Positions 11,236-22,322 of a stretch of DNA of 64,000 bases are shown one piece after another (position 1 is the first letter of the stretch; each line of letters starts with the position of its first letter). A model generated the notes under the pieces. That model had not been told where the DNA came from. It saw only the letters and a list, made by a program, of their open reading frames with translations, and did no database searches. The stretch covers positions 2,195,293-2,259,292 of the forward strand of contig CM042092.1 of NCBI GenBank assembly GCA_023512835.1, given 5' to 3'. A program made the translations under genes and the position numbers. The stretch is from Taxillus chinensis. Its lineage: Eukaryota > Streptophyta > Magnoliopsida > Santalales > Loranthaceae.

Positions 11236-12800
11236 TTAAAAACTCTGCAGTCCAAGCATCTCCCGTAACTTAAGAAAAGAAGCCACCGGTAAGGGCTTTG
11301 TGAAGATATCTGCTACTTGCTCCTTTGTATTACAATACTCCAATCCAATTGTCTTCTGTCTCACATGATCTCTGAGAAAATGATATCGGGTGTCAATATG
11401 CTTACTGCGTCCATGATACACTGGATTTTTTGACAAACTGATTGTAGCTTTATTGTCAACAAAAATCATAGTAGAATGTTCTTGAGGGTGTTCTAATGAG
11501 TCCATCGGATTTCTTAACCAGATTGCTTCACATACAGTGAAGCAATGGCAACATACTCAGCTTCACAGGAGGACAACGTCGTAATAGATTGCTTCTTTGA
11601 CATCCATGTAAATGCAATCGATCCCAGGATAGAAAACATAACCTGTTGTACTTTTCCTTTCATCTTGATCACCACCCCAATCACTATCCGAATACCCAAG
11701 CAGTTGTGTATTATCACTATATTTATAACATAACCCGAAATCAAGAGTACCTTTGATGTATCTCAAGATTCTTTTTTGTCGCTTGCCAGTGTGATTCATT
11801 GGGTGTCTCCATGTACCGACTCACAAGACCCACGCCATAGAATATATCGGGTCTTGTTATTGTCAAGTATCTTAAACTCCCTACAAGACTTTTATATAAT
11901 GTGGAATCAACAAACCTTCCTTCACCCTTTGTGGATAATTTTAATCCTTTCACCACAGGAGTATTCATCGCCTTGCAATTTTCCATTTTGAATTTCTTCA
12001 AAATTTCTTGCATGTATTTCTTTTGGGAAATAAAAATTCCTTCTCCTCCTTGCTTGACCTCGATGCCCGGAAAATATGACATCAGTCCATTGTCCGTCAT
12101 TTCAAATTCCTTGAACATGGATTGTTTCAAGGTCGCAAACAATCTCTCACTGCTTCCTGTAAATAACAAATCATCCGCATATATACATAGAATCAAATAG
12201 TCTCCATTTTCGACCTTCACATAGACCGAATGCTCATATGGGCATTTGATAAACCCATTTTGCCGCAAATACTCATCGATCCGAGTATTCCAAACCCGAG
12301 GAGCTTGTTTCAGGCCGTATAAAGCCTTCTTTAATAGGAGCACTTGATCTCTTGCTCCTTCAACCACGAAACCTTCAAGGCTATTCAATATAAACTTCTT
12401 CTTCCAAAACTCCATTTAAAAATGCAGATTTAACATCCAATTGGTAAATTTTCCAATTATGATGGGTCGCTAAAGAAATCAACATTCTTACCGTATCCAT
12501 TCGAGCAACCGGTGCAAACACCTCATCATAGTCCACCCCATATTTTCGTTTATAGCCTTTGACTACAAGTCTCGCCTTGTAGCGTTCTATGCCTCCATCA
12601 GCATTTCTTTTAATTTTGTACACCCACTTGACTCCAATCGCTTTCTTTTCTGGTGGAAGCGTAGATAATTTCCACGTATCATTCTTTTCAATAGAATGAA
12701 TTTCTTCCTTCATCGCTATTCGCCAACAATCTTCCTGACTGGCATCATTAAAATTCAAAGGCTCATGATCTCGCATAAAGACAAAATAAATTAACGTCAT
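11236..12800 (-). pseudogene. Copia reverse transcriptase and RNase H (broken)
   Basis: RT starts around 12800 with WKLSTLPPEKKAIGVKWVYK and RYKARLVVKGY, includes QLDVKSAFLNG, and breaks at about 12405. It resumes in another frame with ALYGLKQAPRVW and the catalytic YADDLL. RNase H follows in two further frames at about 11800-11236, with GYSDSDWGGD, a TGYVF segment, DNKATISLSKNPVYHGRSKH and ADIFTKPLP. These are the standard Copia pol C-terminal motifs. At least three frame changes separate the pieces. Confidence 0.93.
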
Positions 12801-13077
12801 CCTGTTTCTTCATATATATCATCCAAGCTCCTCATCTTGATTGGAGTGGCACCGAATCTTCTAGTTTCATCCCTTGATGAGCTAGTTGTGCCACTTGTTT
12901 GACTTGGTAATTGTGGGTGAGAATACGGAGGTGTTGAAGTAGCATCCGGTGCAACACCCTGCGTCTATTCATCCTGGATCATTTGCAATCACAATAGTTT
13001 TTCCCGCATCATCATCGGTAAAATTCCATGATTCTTCCTCTCGAAGATGACATCCCTACTAACCACTAATTTTTTGG

Positions 13078-14400
13078 TTAGTGGATTGTACAACTTGTAC
13101 GCCTTTGACTCCTCGCGTAGCCGACGAAAACTCCTTTCTCACCATGATCGTCTAGCTTTTTTCTTCGTGTATCTGGAATGTGTGCATATGCAACACAACC
13201 AAATATGCGTGGATGTGACACGCTTGGCTTCCAACCACTCCATGCTTCATGTGGGGTCACATCCTGAATACGCTCGTCGGACACCTGTTCAACAAATAAA
13301 CCGAAGTATGAACCGTATATGCCCAAAAATGGCGTGGCAAACCTCGTTCCTTCAACATGGACCTTGCCATGTCCATGATAGTGCGCTTCTTCCTCTCCGC
13401 AACTCCATTCTGTTGTGGGGTGTAGGCGATGGTCAATTGATGTCGAACACCATTTGCCTTGCGGAAATCTTGAAATGCCTTTGAAGTGTATTCACCCCCT
13501 CTCGTCTGATCGTATCATCATGAGGTTGTGTTGACTTTCTACCTCAACTTGGCTTTTGAAATTTTTGAATATCGTCAAAGCAGCAGCCTTTCTCCTTGAA
13601 AAAATAGACCCATGTCTTCCTTGCTAAAATCATCGTAAAGGTAACAAAATATATGTTACCTCCATTGCCGATTGGATCTAAAGGTCCACAAATATCTGTA
13701 TGCACCAATTGTAATGGTGCTCTAGCCCTCCAGGACTCGCCACTTGGGAAAGGTAAGCGGGATTGCTTCCCAAGTACACAGCTCTCACATTCCTGGTCTT
13801 CCGTATTGATTTGTGGAAGACCACGAACCATCCTCCTAGATGATAATTTCTTCAGACTTTGAAAATTAAGATGGCCAAATCTGAAATGCCATCTCCACGA
13901 CTCATCTTTGATGTGCCCTATGAGACACTTCGCCATCTTTGTATTTAACGTCAAAAGAAACATCCGATTTGACGTCATCTGCACTCGTGCAATCAACTCT
14001 GTTATTTTTATCTTTCAAGATGAGAGCATTATTCTCCATGTAGACTCGTGCCCTTTTTCGAGAATTGTCCAATACTTAGGACATTGCTTTTCATGTTGGG
14101 AACATAATATACATCACCGATGAAAGCCTCCTCGCCATTTTTCCGGAAGATTCGGATTCTTCCTCTCCCTTTAACTCCGAGCTTGGAACTATCCTCAAGG
14201 CTCACGCTTCCATTAATGTCTTCCTGTAGATCAACAAACGGCTCCTTCTTACCACACATGTGGTTGCTTGCGCCAGAGTCTAGATACCATGTGTCATATT
14301 GGCCACATGATTCGGTATGTGCCAATAAAACAGATGGATCATCATATTCCACATCTCTTGATGCGAAATTGGCTCGATTGTCCTTCCGTGAATAACACTC
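13078..14400 (-). pseudogene. Copia protease and integrase (broken)
   Basis: The aspartic protease site YLDSGASNHMCG lies near 14270. A GAG-pre-integrase zinc region follows (WHFRFGHLNFQSL then CESCVLGK, HHCC type). The integrase core starts at HTDICGPL, with an ITFVTF-like start given as IYFVTF. Part of the core between about 13540 and 13330 is decayed. The C-terminal part (GCVAYAHIP, KGVFVGY) is at 13326-13078. Confidence 0.88.
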
Positions 14401-15322
14401 GGCAGCAATATGTCCAATCTTTCGACAATTATATCATTGAACATTGGACCGTCGTTGATTTGAAAAATTTTGAGAGCTACCACCTCGTCGCCCTCGGAAA
14501 TTGGAACCATCACCTTGATTTTGGTTCCATTGTCCTCGGCCGCTTTGTCCACGACCTCCTTGTGGATTCCATCGACCACGACGACCACCGTGTGAATTCC
14601 GGTGTCCTCGATCGCCACCTTGTGATTTCCCAATTTGCATTTTCGTCTCCAAGGCTTGCTCCAGGTGTTGTAGATGAAGAACCATTAGTTTGTGCATGTT
14701 GGGAAATGCGGTGCTCGTGCACTTTGAGTGAGCCTAGGAGTTCATCGGGCATCGATTTGCTCCAAATCCTTCGATTCCTCGATTGCCGCTACTACGTGTT
14801 CAAATTTTGGCAAAAGTGATCGTAGAATTTTTTCATTCACTCGAACATCTTCGAGTTTTTCGCCATTCCGCTTCATTTCATTCACGGTTACAAGTAACCG
14901 TGAATGGTAGTCGGAGACGGTCTCATCCTCCTTCATTTTGGCCGCTTCAAATTCAGCCCTTAGAGATTGAAGCCGAATTCTCTTCACACGATCAACACCA
15001 TTGAACACTTTATTCAAAGTATCCCATATCGCTTTGCTTGTTGACGCATCCGCCACCTTCTCGAATGTTGCATCGTCAAATGATTGATATAAGAAGTATA
15101 ATGCCTTTTTATCTTTCTTCCGTTGCTCCTTGAGCGTCGCCTTTTGCTCGGCATTGTAGGTCGCTTCTGTCCTGGGTTGGGTTCATCATACCCGTCATTA
15201 ACGATGTCCCAAATATCCTGGGACCCAAATAGTGCCTTAAATTGGACACACCATCTCTCGTAATTCTCTTTCTTCAATTGCGGGATTTGCAATTGTGCCA
15301 TGTTGGAGGCCATTTCACTCAA
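14400..15322 (-). pseudogene. Copia Gag (broken)
   Basis: The N-terminus at 15322 reads MSEMASNMAQLQIPQLKKEN and then YERW, typical of Copia Gag. A frame change near 15170-15185 lies in a CAG-containing stretch. The second part (15056-14742) has AIWDTLNKVF and ILRSLLPKFEHVV, matching the UBN2-type Gag domain. A Gly/Arg-rich region follows, then a CCHC-like knuckle before the protease. Confidence 0.88.
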
Positions 15323-15335
15323 TTGATCTCACCTC

Positions 15336-15347
15336 GCTCTGATACCA
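15336..15347 (-). other. primer-binding site (tRNA-iMet) of the Copia element
   Basis: On the minus strand TGGTATCAGAGC lies two bases inside the 5' LTR. It is the canonical complement of the plant initiator Met-tRNA 3' end. Confidence 0.92.
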
Positions 15348-15349
15348 AA

Positions 15350-15661
15350 TGTTGGAATTGAAATAATTGGAAGCACACACAAAAATGATATGTTTATTCA
15401 ACTTATCTTTTACACTTACAACCATAGGATATATGTATTACAATTTGTAACCGCTATACTAAAACACACCATAAATATAAAATATGTAATCGCCACAATA
15501 ATGTTGTAACCGACATTAATTAATATGTAATCGCCACCATAAATGTGTAACGGTCGTCATGAATGTGTAACTGCCGTCATGAATGTGTAACGGCCACCAT
15601 AATGTTGTAACGGCCGTCATCAGTGCTTCCAATAAATAGATTTTAATTTGTAATTTCAATA
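15350..15661 (-). repeat. 5' LTR of the Copia element, 312 bp
   Basis: Colinear with the left LTR but about 40 bp shorter, because two copies of the internal 20-bp unit are missing. Elsewhere the copies differ by a few bases. The AAAAC target duplication follows at 15662. Confidence 0.9.
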
Positions 15662-15666
15662 AAAAC

Positions 15667-16580
15667 ATCATACCCCAACTTAAATTAATTATTTAAAAAA
15701 AACAAATGTAAGAATAATGATGAAGGTGTAGAGATGGTTAAATTATTTACCTTAAGAAGAAAAGAAGTACCAATTACAAAACATCCTACGCACGCGCCGG
15801 TCACAGACACCTTTGAAATTTTAAAACTAACCGCTTTTTGAGTATATATTCTATAACAAATTACATGTATGTTTAAGATTCATTTTATTGATCTTGGAGA
15901 AGAGAGCTTCTTTACCAAGAGAGTGGTCTTCTTCCGGTTTTGTCCATTAGCGTTGCTCCCAATATGGTTATTGGAATCAGATGCGCATGTATGCATGAAC
16001 AATTGATTTACAAAAGGAAAATGGGTGTGGAGGCATTCATTGTTTGATCTTAATTTGAAAGAAAATTTCGAGAGATTTATATCACGAACCTGAACAAGGG
16101 CATAAGATATTGTTCCTATTTTTCCGAAGCGAGTCCTCGTCGTATCACGTTTGTACGCATGAATCAAGTAAAAAAGCCCGCAGTCGCATCAACACATTTC
16201 TGGACGTTTTTTCTATATAAAAATTAAGCATTATTGATTATCTCGATTTTAATTACCTTCCATTACAAAGATTTCACTCACGTTAAAATTGATCCCATTT
16301 ATGCCTCCAAATTGTTGGACCATCATTATTCCAACACCAATCTATACATCCGAACAAACACATTATAATTTTTTCTAAAGAAATGCTAAAATTGGCATCA
16401 AATATATACATGGTTATAATGCGATACAAGGGTTTGCTATGGTAATAGGAGTTATCGGATGTAAAACGGTTCAGATTCTAATTTTATTTAACTGATCTCG
16501 TAGTTGAAATCGTGGTATGATTAAATAAAAATATAATGGGAACCGTTAGATGCATCTAATAATTCATATTAAAATATCTA
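15667..16580. other. AT-rich sequence, no gene seen
   Basis: The minus-strand frame at 15880-16167 has no recognisable domain. The stretch precedes the probable left LTR of the decayed gypsy element. Confidence 0.4.
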
Positions 16581-16793
16581 ATATGACATCTAAATAAAAT
16601 AAAATAAAATATGTATTTATTTTATTTTGTTTCATGTTTCTTTGGAGTTTTTTTGTTTCTCTAAATAAGAAGTAGAGTTATTTGTTGAGATATCTCATAT
16701 ATTATTCAACTTTTATTGATTCTACATTGATTTTTATCAGTTTGCTTGGATCTAATGGTTGCAATTGATATCTTGTCATTCTTTTCTTCTCGC
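16581..16793 (+). repeat. probable left LTR remnant of the decayed gypsy
   Basis: Resembles 23061-23322 over most of its length, with many substitutions and small gaps. Confidence 0.5.
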
Positions 16794-17255
16794 ACTACTT
16801 CAGGTGGGTAATAAAGCAACGAATTTCATGTGGAGATGTTGTTGAGTCCAAACATTGATGGTGGAAGTGTTTCTGACAATTAAAGTTCAAAACATAGGAG
16901 TCCATGGAAATGATTAATGGGTTCCAAGGGTGAAGATCTAACGAACGTGTCGACTCGATGGATATTGGAGGTCGCGATGGAAGGGTTCTTTGTGAGAAGC
17001 AGCCAAGAGAAAGGAGAGAACATGATTATAACAACCAATCTGATGCTAGCAAAAAAAATTATTTAAGCGTCTTTGTATGTGGGAGAGATAAATTTGAGGA
17101 TCCAAACCCTAGGCGTGGAGGTGTCGTTATAAGACAATCGTTCTCAAAGGATGACTCATTAAAAGAGAAAAGGTTATTGTACCACATACAATGATCGGCA
17201 ATGCGGTGTCGAGGTAGTCGATACCAGAGGATTCACCAAGGCTATAATTGACGAG

Positions 17256-17438
17256 ATGCAATTTATTATCATTTCAATGGTAGCCTTAACATTGAAGGTT
17301 TTTCTTGATTGGTTAGCAGATCTTGAACGATTCTTCAATTATATGGAGCTCCTGGAAGATCGCATGGTGCATTTGGTGGCTAATATACTAAAGGAAGAAC
17401 TCATCATTATTCTTACCGCTGCCTCTCCTCTCACTTAA
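17256..17438 (+). pseudogene. gypsy Gag capsid relic
   Basis: The frame contains FLDWLADLERFFNYMELLED followed by HLVANILK. This matches the plant gypsy Gag signature F.DWL..VE.FF.Y......K..LVA..LKG. An ORF just upstream (16958-17194) may be the Gag N-terminal region but shows no motif. The usual WW motif is not reached because the frame ends at 17438. Confidence 0.65.
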
Positions 17439-17616
17439 CGCCCGAGCATATCATTAGTGCCTCGTCCCGTGCTTTGGAGTTGAGAGTCTTGAGACTCCAC
17501 ATAAGTCAGCCAACCGACTTTGCGTATCCTTCCGAGTCCCTCATCTCTAAGTCGATTGACAAACAACATAAGGACCATGTTGCTATGTTAGCTCAACTGA
17601 ATGACCTTATTCTCAA

Positions 17617-17792
17617 TGTTAGGATCTAACCAAGGCACAAGCCCACCTCGCATGTCACGGTATTGTCCACTTTGGGCTCGCCACATCGGCCCGCACGGCT
17701 TTAAAATGCGTTGTGACATTTTGGGCCTGCTTCACCATATAAGTTTCTTGATTTCTTTTTTTTATTCCGATGTGGGACACAATTTCCCAACA
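17617..17792 (-). repeat. left terminal repeat of TRIM 1
   Basis: Contains the family core CGCCACATCGGCCC and, near its right end, CCGATGTGGGAC, shared with the TRIMs at 24.9/40.4 and 57.5 kb. Confidence 0.88.
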
Positions 17793-17803
17793 ATCTCCCC
17801 CTT
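17793..17803 (-). other. polypurine tract of TRIM 1
   Basis: On the minus strand AAGGGGGAGAT abuts the 3' terminal repeat. Confidence 0.65.
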
Positions 17804-17984
17804 GTCACATATCGAACTATAGCATAGGCTAGAAACGCACCTATGAAACGGATAAGCTGCCACCATGTGGGCCATCATGGGAGCTCCCCCTCAATGTACA
17901 TTCTCGATTGGGGAGCAGACAGATTCGACCACCTGAAGACAAGGATTCGTATTCCAATCGATACCGCCACACACCACGGGACAC

Positions 17985-18392
17985 TGTCAACATTGGAGTG
18001 CTTCAAAAATGGTGGCTGGAGTGAGCAATTTGAATACAAATTGCTATGTTTTGTCAACATAGGGGTGCTAGAAAAAGCCTATAAATAGGCACCCCCTTTG
18101 GCAATGTAATGCATCCCAACAAGCAAGAATCGCAAGCTTGAGAGATTGAGAGAGAGGCAAGAAAGAGTCCCAATATGGGAGAGAGAAAAAATAGAGAGGG
18201 AGAAAATTATCAATTTGATAATTTCTCGGGTGTATTTGGGTATTGGGATCGAGTGTTTGTAAACACAGTATATTTTTCTCCCCATAGTGAAAATACTGCA
18301 GTAGCTCCGTGGACGTAGGGAATTTCCCGAACCACGTAAAATTCTTGGTGTGCCATTTTTATTTCTTCCTCTTTCCGTATTTCCTCCCAACA
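17985..18392 (-). mobile_element. solo LTR (Copia-type), 408 bp, inside TRIM 1
   Basis: It begins TGTCAACATTGG and ends CCTCCCAACA, giving TG..CA ends. The flanks GACAC (17980-17984) and GACAT (18393-18397) match at four of five bases, as an old target duplication would. Compared with the related TRIM at 40.5 kb, exactly this segment is extra. It contains TATAAATAG at 18080-18088, then GTGGACGTAGG and CCGAACCACGT, phrases common in plant Copia LTRs. Those motifs lie on the plus strand, so its real orientation may be plus. Confidence 0.8.
18080..18088 (+). promoter_or_regulatory. TATA box in the solo LTR
   Basis: TATAAATAG lies 96 bp inside the TG end, followed by a plausible LTR leader. A promoter role is inferred. 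Confidence 0.45.
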
Positions 18393-18464
18393 GACATGAC
18401 GCTCGGCCACAGACTACACTGAGAAGACTTTCGATATAATAGAACATCAGACGGAGACAACCAA

Positions 18465-18476
18465 GCTCTGATACCA
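18465..18476 (-). other. primer-binding site of TRIM 1
   Basis: Minus-strand TGGTATCAGAGC lies three bases inside the right terminal repeat; it is the canonical iMet-tRNA complement. Confidence 0.88.
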
Positions 18477-18479
18477 GTT

Positions 18480-18654
18480 TGTTAGGATCGGGCCAAGGCA
18501 CAGGCCCACTCGTATGTCACAATATTGTCCGCTTGGGCTCGCCACATCGGCCCGTACGACTTTAAAATGCATTGTGACATTTTGGGACTACTTCACCATA
18601 TAAGCTTCTTGATTTTTCTTTTTTTCTTCCGATGTGGGACACAATTTCCCAACA
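18480..18654 (-). repeat. right terminal repeat of TRIM 1
   Basis: Direct repeat of 17617-17792 with scattered substitutions; CTCAA target duplication follows. Confidence 0.88.
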
Positions 18655-18900
18655 CTCAATTTGGAGACCTAGTTACAAGCTGTCTGTGCGGCAAATAATG
18701 TTTCATTACAATCCAAAATGCTCGACATTGTTCAACGTCTTAAATACGACATAGCTAATAAACTCAAAGGCTTTCTTTCCCCTTTAATTGATATTGCAAA
18801 AAATAGGGAGAGACAACATAGTAGAGCTGAAGAAACGCACTTGCAAGTCATGACAATCGTGAGGCCTCTCTTTAGCTGGCCCATATGGAGAAACGATCGG
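18655..18900 (+). pseudogene. decayed coding stretch interrupted by TRIM 1, unrecognised
   Basis: If the TRIM and one CTCAA copy are set aside, the frame ending ...AMLAQLNDLILN before the TRIM continues in phase on the other side (LQAVCAANNVSL, then DIVQRLKYDIANKLKGF) with one TAG on the way. The composition is that of a coiled, helical protein. It lies within the decayed gypsy and may be its Gag, but I do not recognise it. Confidence 0.35.
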
Positions 18901-19130
18901 TTGTTCATAATCCAGCAGCCTTGTATCTAAAGAGGCCACTTAATTAATGCATACTCTCTCAATCTAACCTCATTTAACACAAATTCCAATAACCATCACC
19001 ACTGATGCTCATATGAAACGTTATATCAATTCTTAGATGACCAAATAATGATGAGTTGGCACCTCTCACTCCTTTAAAGTTGAGGAGCTTGCCACTATTA
19101 TCATTCGGAAGCCAAAATGACCGACTAAGG

Positions 19131-19420
19131 ATATTGAAATGTATGTGGTGGCTCCTAAAGATTATTCCAACATTGTGGCCGATTTGTATCCTAAAGATTA
19201 TTCCAATATGTAAAATTGCGATTTCGTACCCTGTTAAAATCATTACGACATGCTTCCACCGGAAATGTTGATTCAATATATTGAAGGCACTCGAGAGGAT
19301 CGAAGGCATGGATAATTTGTACTTTGCACTCGCGTCTTTCCTTGTCACCGGTCCTCACTTCATCTTGTTGAAAATATTTATTAAGTTAAGGAAGTCACCA
19401 TCTATGACTCGTACTATAAA
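19131..19420 (+). pseudogene. decayed coding stretch with TAA/TGA stops, unrecognised
   Basis: One frame reads EMYVVAPKDYSNIVADLYPK, then MLPPEMLIQYIEGTREDRRH, then FVLCTRVFPCHRSSLHLVEN, broken by stops that are mostly TAA. The sequence between stops has clear protein texture. The TAA codons are each one C-to-T change from CAA. I cannot assign a family. Confidence 0.35.
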
Positions 19421-19466
19421 AAAAGTTGACGATAGATCCTGTATCATCCAAGTTAAGCTCGATAGA

Positions 19467-19810
19467 TAGGCCTGTAAATGATCCGAGTCGAGCGAGTTTA
19501 ATCGAGTTCAAGCCAAGCTTGTATAGTAATCGAACCAAGCCGAGTTGAGCATGTATAGTAATCGAGCTGAGCTTGTTCAATGTCAAGCTCGAGTCGAGCG
19601 GGTATCGAGCGAGCTGTTGAGTGTGTCACTTATTTAAAGGTATATGTTGGATAAATTTGTAAACAATCCGAGCCAAGCTTATACAGTAATCAAACCGAGC
19701 TTGAACAGTAACGAGCCAAGCTTATACAGTGTTGAACTCGAACTCAAGTCAAGTTTAGTCGAGCGAGTATCAAGCAAGTTGTCAAGTGTGTTAGCTCGTT
19801 TACAGGCCTA
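19467..19810. mobile_element. hAT-type MITE, 344 bp
   Basis: The ends are inverted (TAGGCCTGTAAATGATCCGAG and, on the other strand, TAGGCCTGTAAACGAGC). The 8-bp flanks TCGATAGA (19459-19466) and TTGACAGA (19811-19818) differ only by two C/T changes. The interior is full of GAGC/AGCTCG repeats typical of such elements. No transposase. Confidence 0.7.
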
Positions 19811-19818
19811 TTGACAGA

Positions 19819-21608
19819 TAACTTGATTATCACTCTCAAAATAACCAAATTCTATGAGTGAATTCACCATATGATATCCAGACAGAGGATGAAACTGGTT
19901 GTGAGAAGAAAGGTTGGGAAATTGGGTCCCCAACAAGTTGATGGAGTGAGTTGTGGTGCCTTAGAAACAAATGAATTCATTTGTTTCTACATGTTTAATC
20001 TTGTTGAGGAAAATAACGAGTGAGAAAACAACAACATTATTAGATTCTCAGAGGCAGGCAATCTTCAAAATCAGGTTGCTAACCTTATTTACAAATATAG
20101 TTGACTTGTTCAAGAAGCACCCTTCGACTCCTATCAGTGATGATTGGTACATATTTTATATTTTTTTTGGTATACCACCATTGTATTCGTATTATCCCTT
20201 TTCAATGAAATAAAGTTTCTGTCTCTATTATTATTTATGGCTTTACTCAAAGTCCTTTTAGGGATGATTTTGACAATATCAAATTGGAAAAGATCGATAG
20301 ATCAAACCCATTGAATTTGAGATTACCTTCAAATTGAATTAGTTAAGCATTGAATCTGAAATGCAGGTCAACACTTGCATTATCAAATAAGGAAATCTGA
20401 TATAACATCAACTCTGACAAATAATGAGAACAAACAACATTTTCGGAGTAATCTCACCTTTGTCACATATATGATCTAACTTCTCAAAGAGGAACAAAAC
20501 ATTAGAGAACATATCAAGTTTCTCCAAGAGAGAGCGCATCATTTCATAGTGCAAGCCACCTTATTAAAACAAACATTAACACTTTGAAAATGATTTAAGG
20601 GTTTTGGAAAGGTTGTGCAAATAATTCCTTATGACTAAGCTTCTTAGATAATTCCCTTTATCAGATCTAAAACCTTCGTCATAGTGACCAGTTCAATGAA
20701 AAGGACAAAGTTAAGCATCAACCGAAGATTAGATAGCCAATTCAATGCTCAGGGAACATTTTGATGCTTGGACATCATTCCAAAGCTCGGACAAAACTCT
20801 AATGCTTAAGTAGTTGTCCAATGATGGTTGTTAAATGCTCGAGATAGCAATATGATGTTGAAACCCTACTCCGATCCTTTGACACATATTTAGTTTCATA
20901 ATTTTTGATAAGGATGTAAAAATGGATTATTGGTTTGCAAACCAAGCGGACTAGTCCATAGGCCTACTCAAATTAGGTCTATTTAAATCACGAGCCTAAA
21001 CAGATTAGTCCATTGTCTTGTGATCCGTGCAGACCAAACTAGTGCGAATATGGATAGGTTTATGGACTGTGTGAAATGTTATAATTTTATGCGTTATACC
21101 CCAAGACCAGATCAACCCTAGTGGCCATGAGACATTTACCCTAATTAGTCACTAGCCTGATTCATACTATTAGAACTCATCTCCTTAATGCCTCATCCTC
21201 TTGTCCAATCGTTTAGTCCAGTGACTCCAAACTAGTCCCAGTCATCCTCATCAACATCAATGTATGAGGTTCATGCAGCCTTGCCTCATGATCTCCCTCC
21301 TTTGACATCGAATCGTCCACTCCTCTCCTAATTAGATCTCATCTCCTCCTAATCGATCAGATCTAATCTTCGGTGAATCGACTCTCCAGTCCTGGCTCAC
21401 ATACCCTTCTTCTAATCATTTCTCATCTCCTCTGGTTGTCCACAATCGCCCTCAATGATCAGATCTCATCTTTGGCAGATCAACTCTCTTGGCTCGCATA
21501 CCCTGCCCATCTACAACGGATCTGCCTAGCGGCCCTAGCCCATTGCAGTTCATCAACCGTCTTCGATATTGGCCTCTACATGGGACTGTCTCCCATATTG
21601 GACCATCT
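19819..21608. other. no gene recognised
   Basis: Probably further decayed interior of the gypsy element. A region at 21290-21500 has internal near-repeats (GATCAGATCTCATCT-like) but no domain. Confidence 0.35.
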
Positions 21609-21975
21609 CCGTTTGGCCTTACTAATGCTCTAGCTACCTTTCAATCTTTGATGAATAAGGTCTTTCAACTGTACCTACAGAAATTCATCTTGGCTTTTTT
21701 TTGATGATGTCCTTGTCTTTAGTCGTTCCTTGGGATAACATGTGAGGCATTTGGAACTGATATTGGAGAGGCTACGTGAACACCAATTGTACGTCAACCG
21801 CAGCGTGGTGACTAACCTGCGTTGTTTCATGTTTGAAGCTCCTAAACAATGGGCCCAATGGTTGGCATAGGGCAGAGTATTGGTATAATACTTTATACTA
21901 TACTGCTTCAAAAACTCTTCCTTCGAAGATCTTGTATGGGAGGGACCCCCACATCTCGTACATTATGGGCATCAT
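21609..21975 (+). pseudogene. gypsy RT fragment joined to an integrase fragment
   Basis: From 21609 the frame reads PFGLTNALATFQSLMNKVF, then a one-base shift, then DDVLVFSRSL and LERLREHQLYVN. This is the RT palm with the catalytic YxDD replaced by FFDD. After about 40 bp it continues PKQWAQWL and, in another frame, KILYGRDPP, which belongs to the integrase C-terminal region. RNase H and most of integrase are missing, so the fragment carries an internal deletion. Several stops are present. Confidence 0.75.
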
Positions 21976-22191
21976 ACATTGATTAAAGATATGGAAATTA
22001 TGTTGGAACCCGCTTCTCTAGAAGACAAGTGCCCAAGTTTAATGGGCCCACCGGGCATAAAGGAGGTACTAATTTGGTGAAAAGATTTATTCGGCTATGA
22101 AGCAACATGGAACCGCTTGATGTGAACGACAGGCAGTTCTTTTCGTTCCACCTTGTGGACAAGGTGTCTTGTTGGGTTCTCTTTTTATTGT

Positions 22192-22320
22192 TTTGAATTT
22201 GAATTCAAGAGTTTTTAATTTGGGTTATTTATTGTGTTTGAATTTGAATTAAGGAGTTTTTATTTGGGGTATTTATTGTGTTTGAATTCGGGGGTTATTT
22301 ATTTATTGTGTGAATTTGAA
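22192..22320. repeat. tandem repeat, about 50-bp unit, three imperfect copies
   Basis: The unit is like GAATTTGAATTNAAGGAGTT followed by TTTATTTGGGTTATTTATTGTG. Such repeats are common in gypsy LTRs, and this one lies just before the right LTR-like segment. Confidence 0.6.
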
Positions 22321-22322
22321 AT

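Larger units (their letters stand above)
10872..15661 (-). mobile_element. full-length Ty1/Copia LTR retrotransposon, frameshifted
   Basis: The element is about 4.8 kb on the minus strand. It is bounded by two related LTRs and flanked by a 5-bp target duplication AAAAC (10867-10871 and 15662-15666). Reading leftward from the right LTR come the tRNA-iMet primer site, Gag, protease, integrase, reverse transcriptase/RNase H and the polypurine tract. That is the Copia order, with integrase before RT. Coding is broken into several frames, so it is not autonomous as written. Several breaks fall on CAG/CTG sites (see findings). Confidence 0.95.
17617..18654 (-). mobile_element. TRIM element with target duplication CTCAA, carrying a solo LTR
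   Basis: Terminal direct repeats of 176 bp (17617-17792) and 175 bp (18480-18654) run TGTTAGG...CCCAACA on the plus strand, that is TGTTGGG...CCTAACA in element orientation. CTCAA is duplicated exactly on both sides (17612-17616 and 18655-18659). The interior has a primer site next to the right repeat and a purine tract next to the left one, and no coding capacity. This is the definition of a TRIM. A 408-bp Copia-type solo LTR lies in the interior, so the TRIM proper was only about 630 bp. Confidence 0.9.

Noticed and set aside
11545..12200. Plus-strand frames across the Copia RT region
   Set aside because: They are antisense to the minus-strand RT/RNase H, which has the YADDLL and other catalytic motifs.
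15336..15347. TGGTATCAGAGC sites as parts of tRNA genes
   Set aside because: They are the complement of the iMet-tRNA 3' end only, lie next to LTRs, and no cloverleaf surrounds them.
17617..18654. TRIM 1 as a Cassandra element
   Set aside because: Cassandra LTRs contain a 5S rRNA-like promoter; I do not see the 5S internal control sequence in these repeats.
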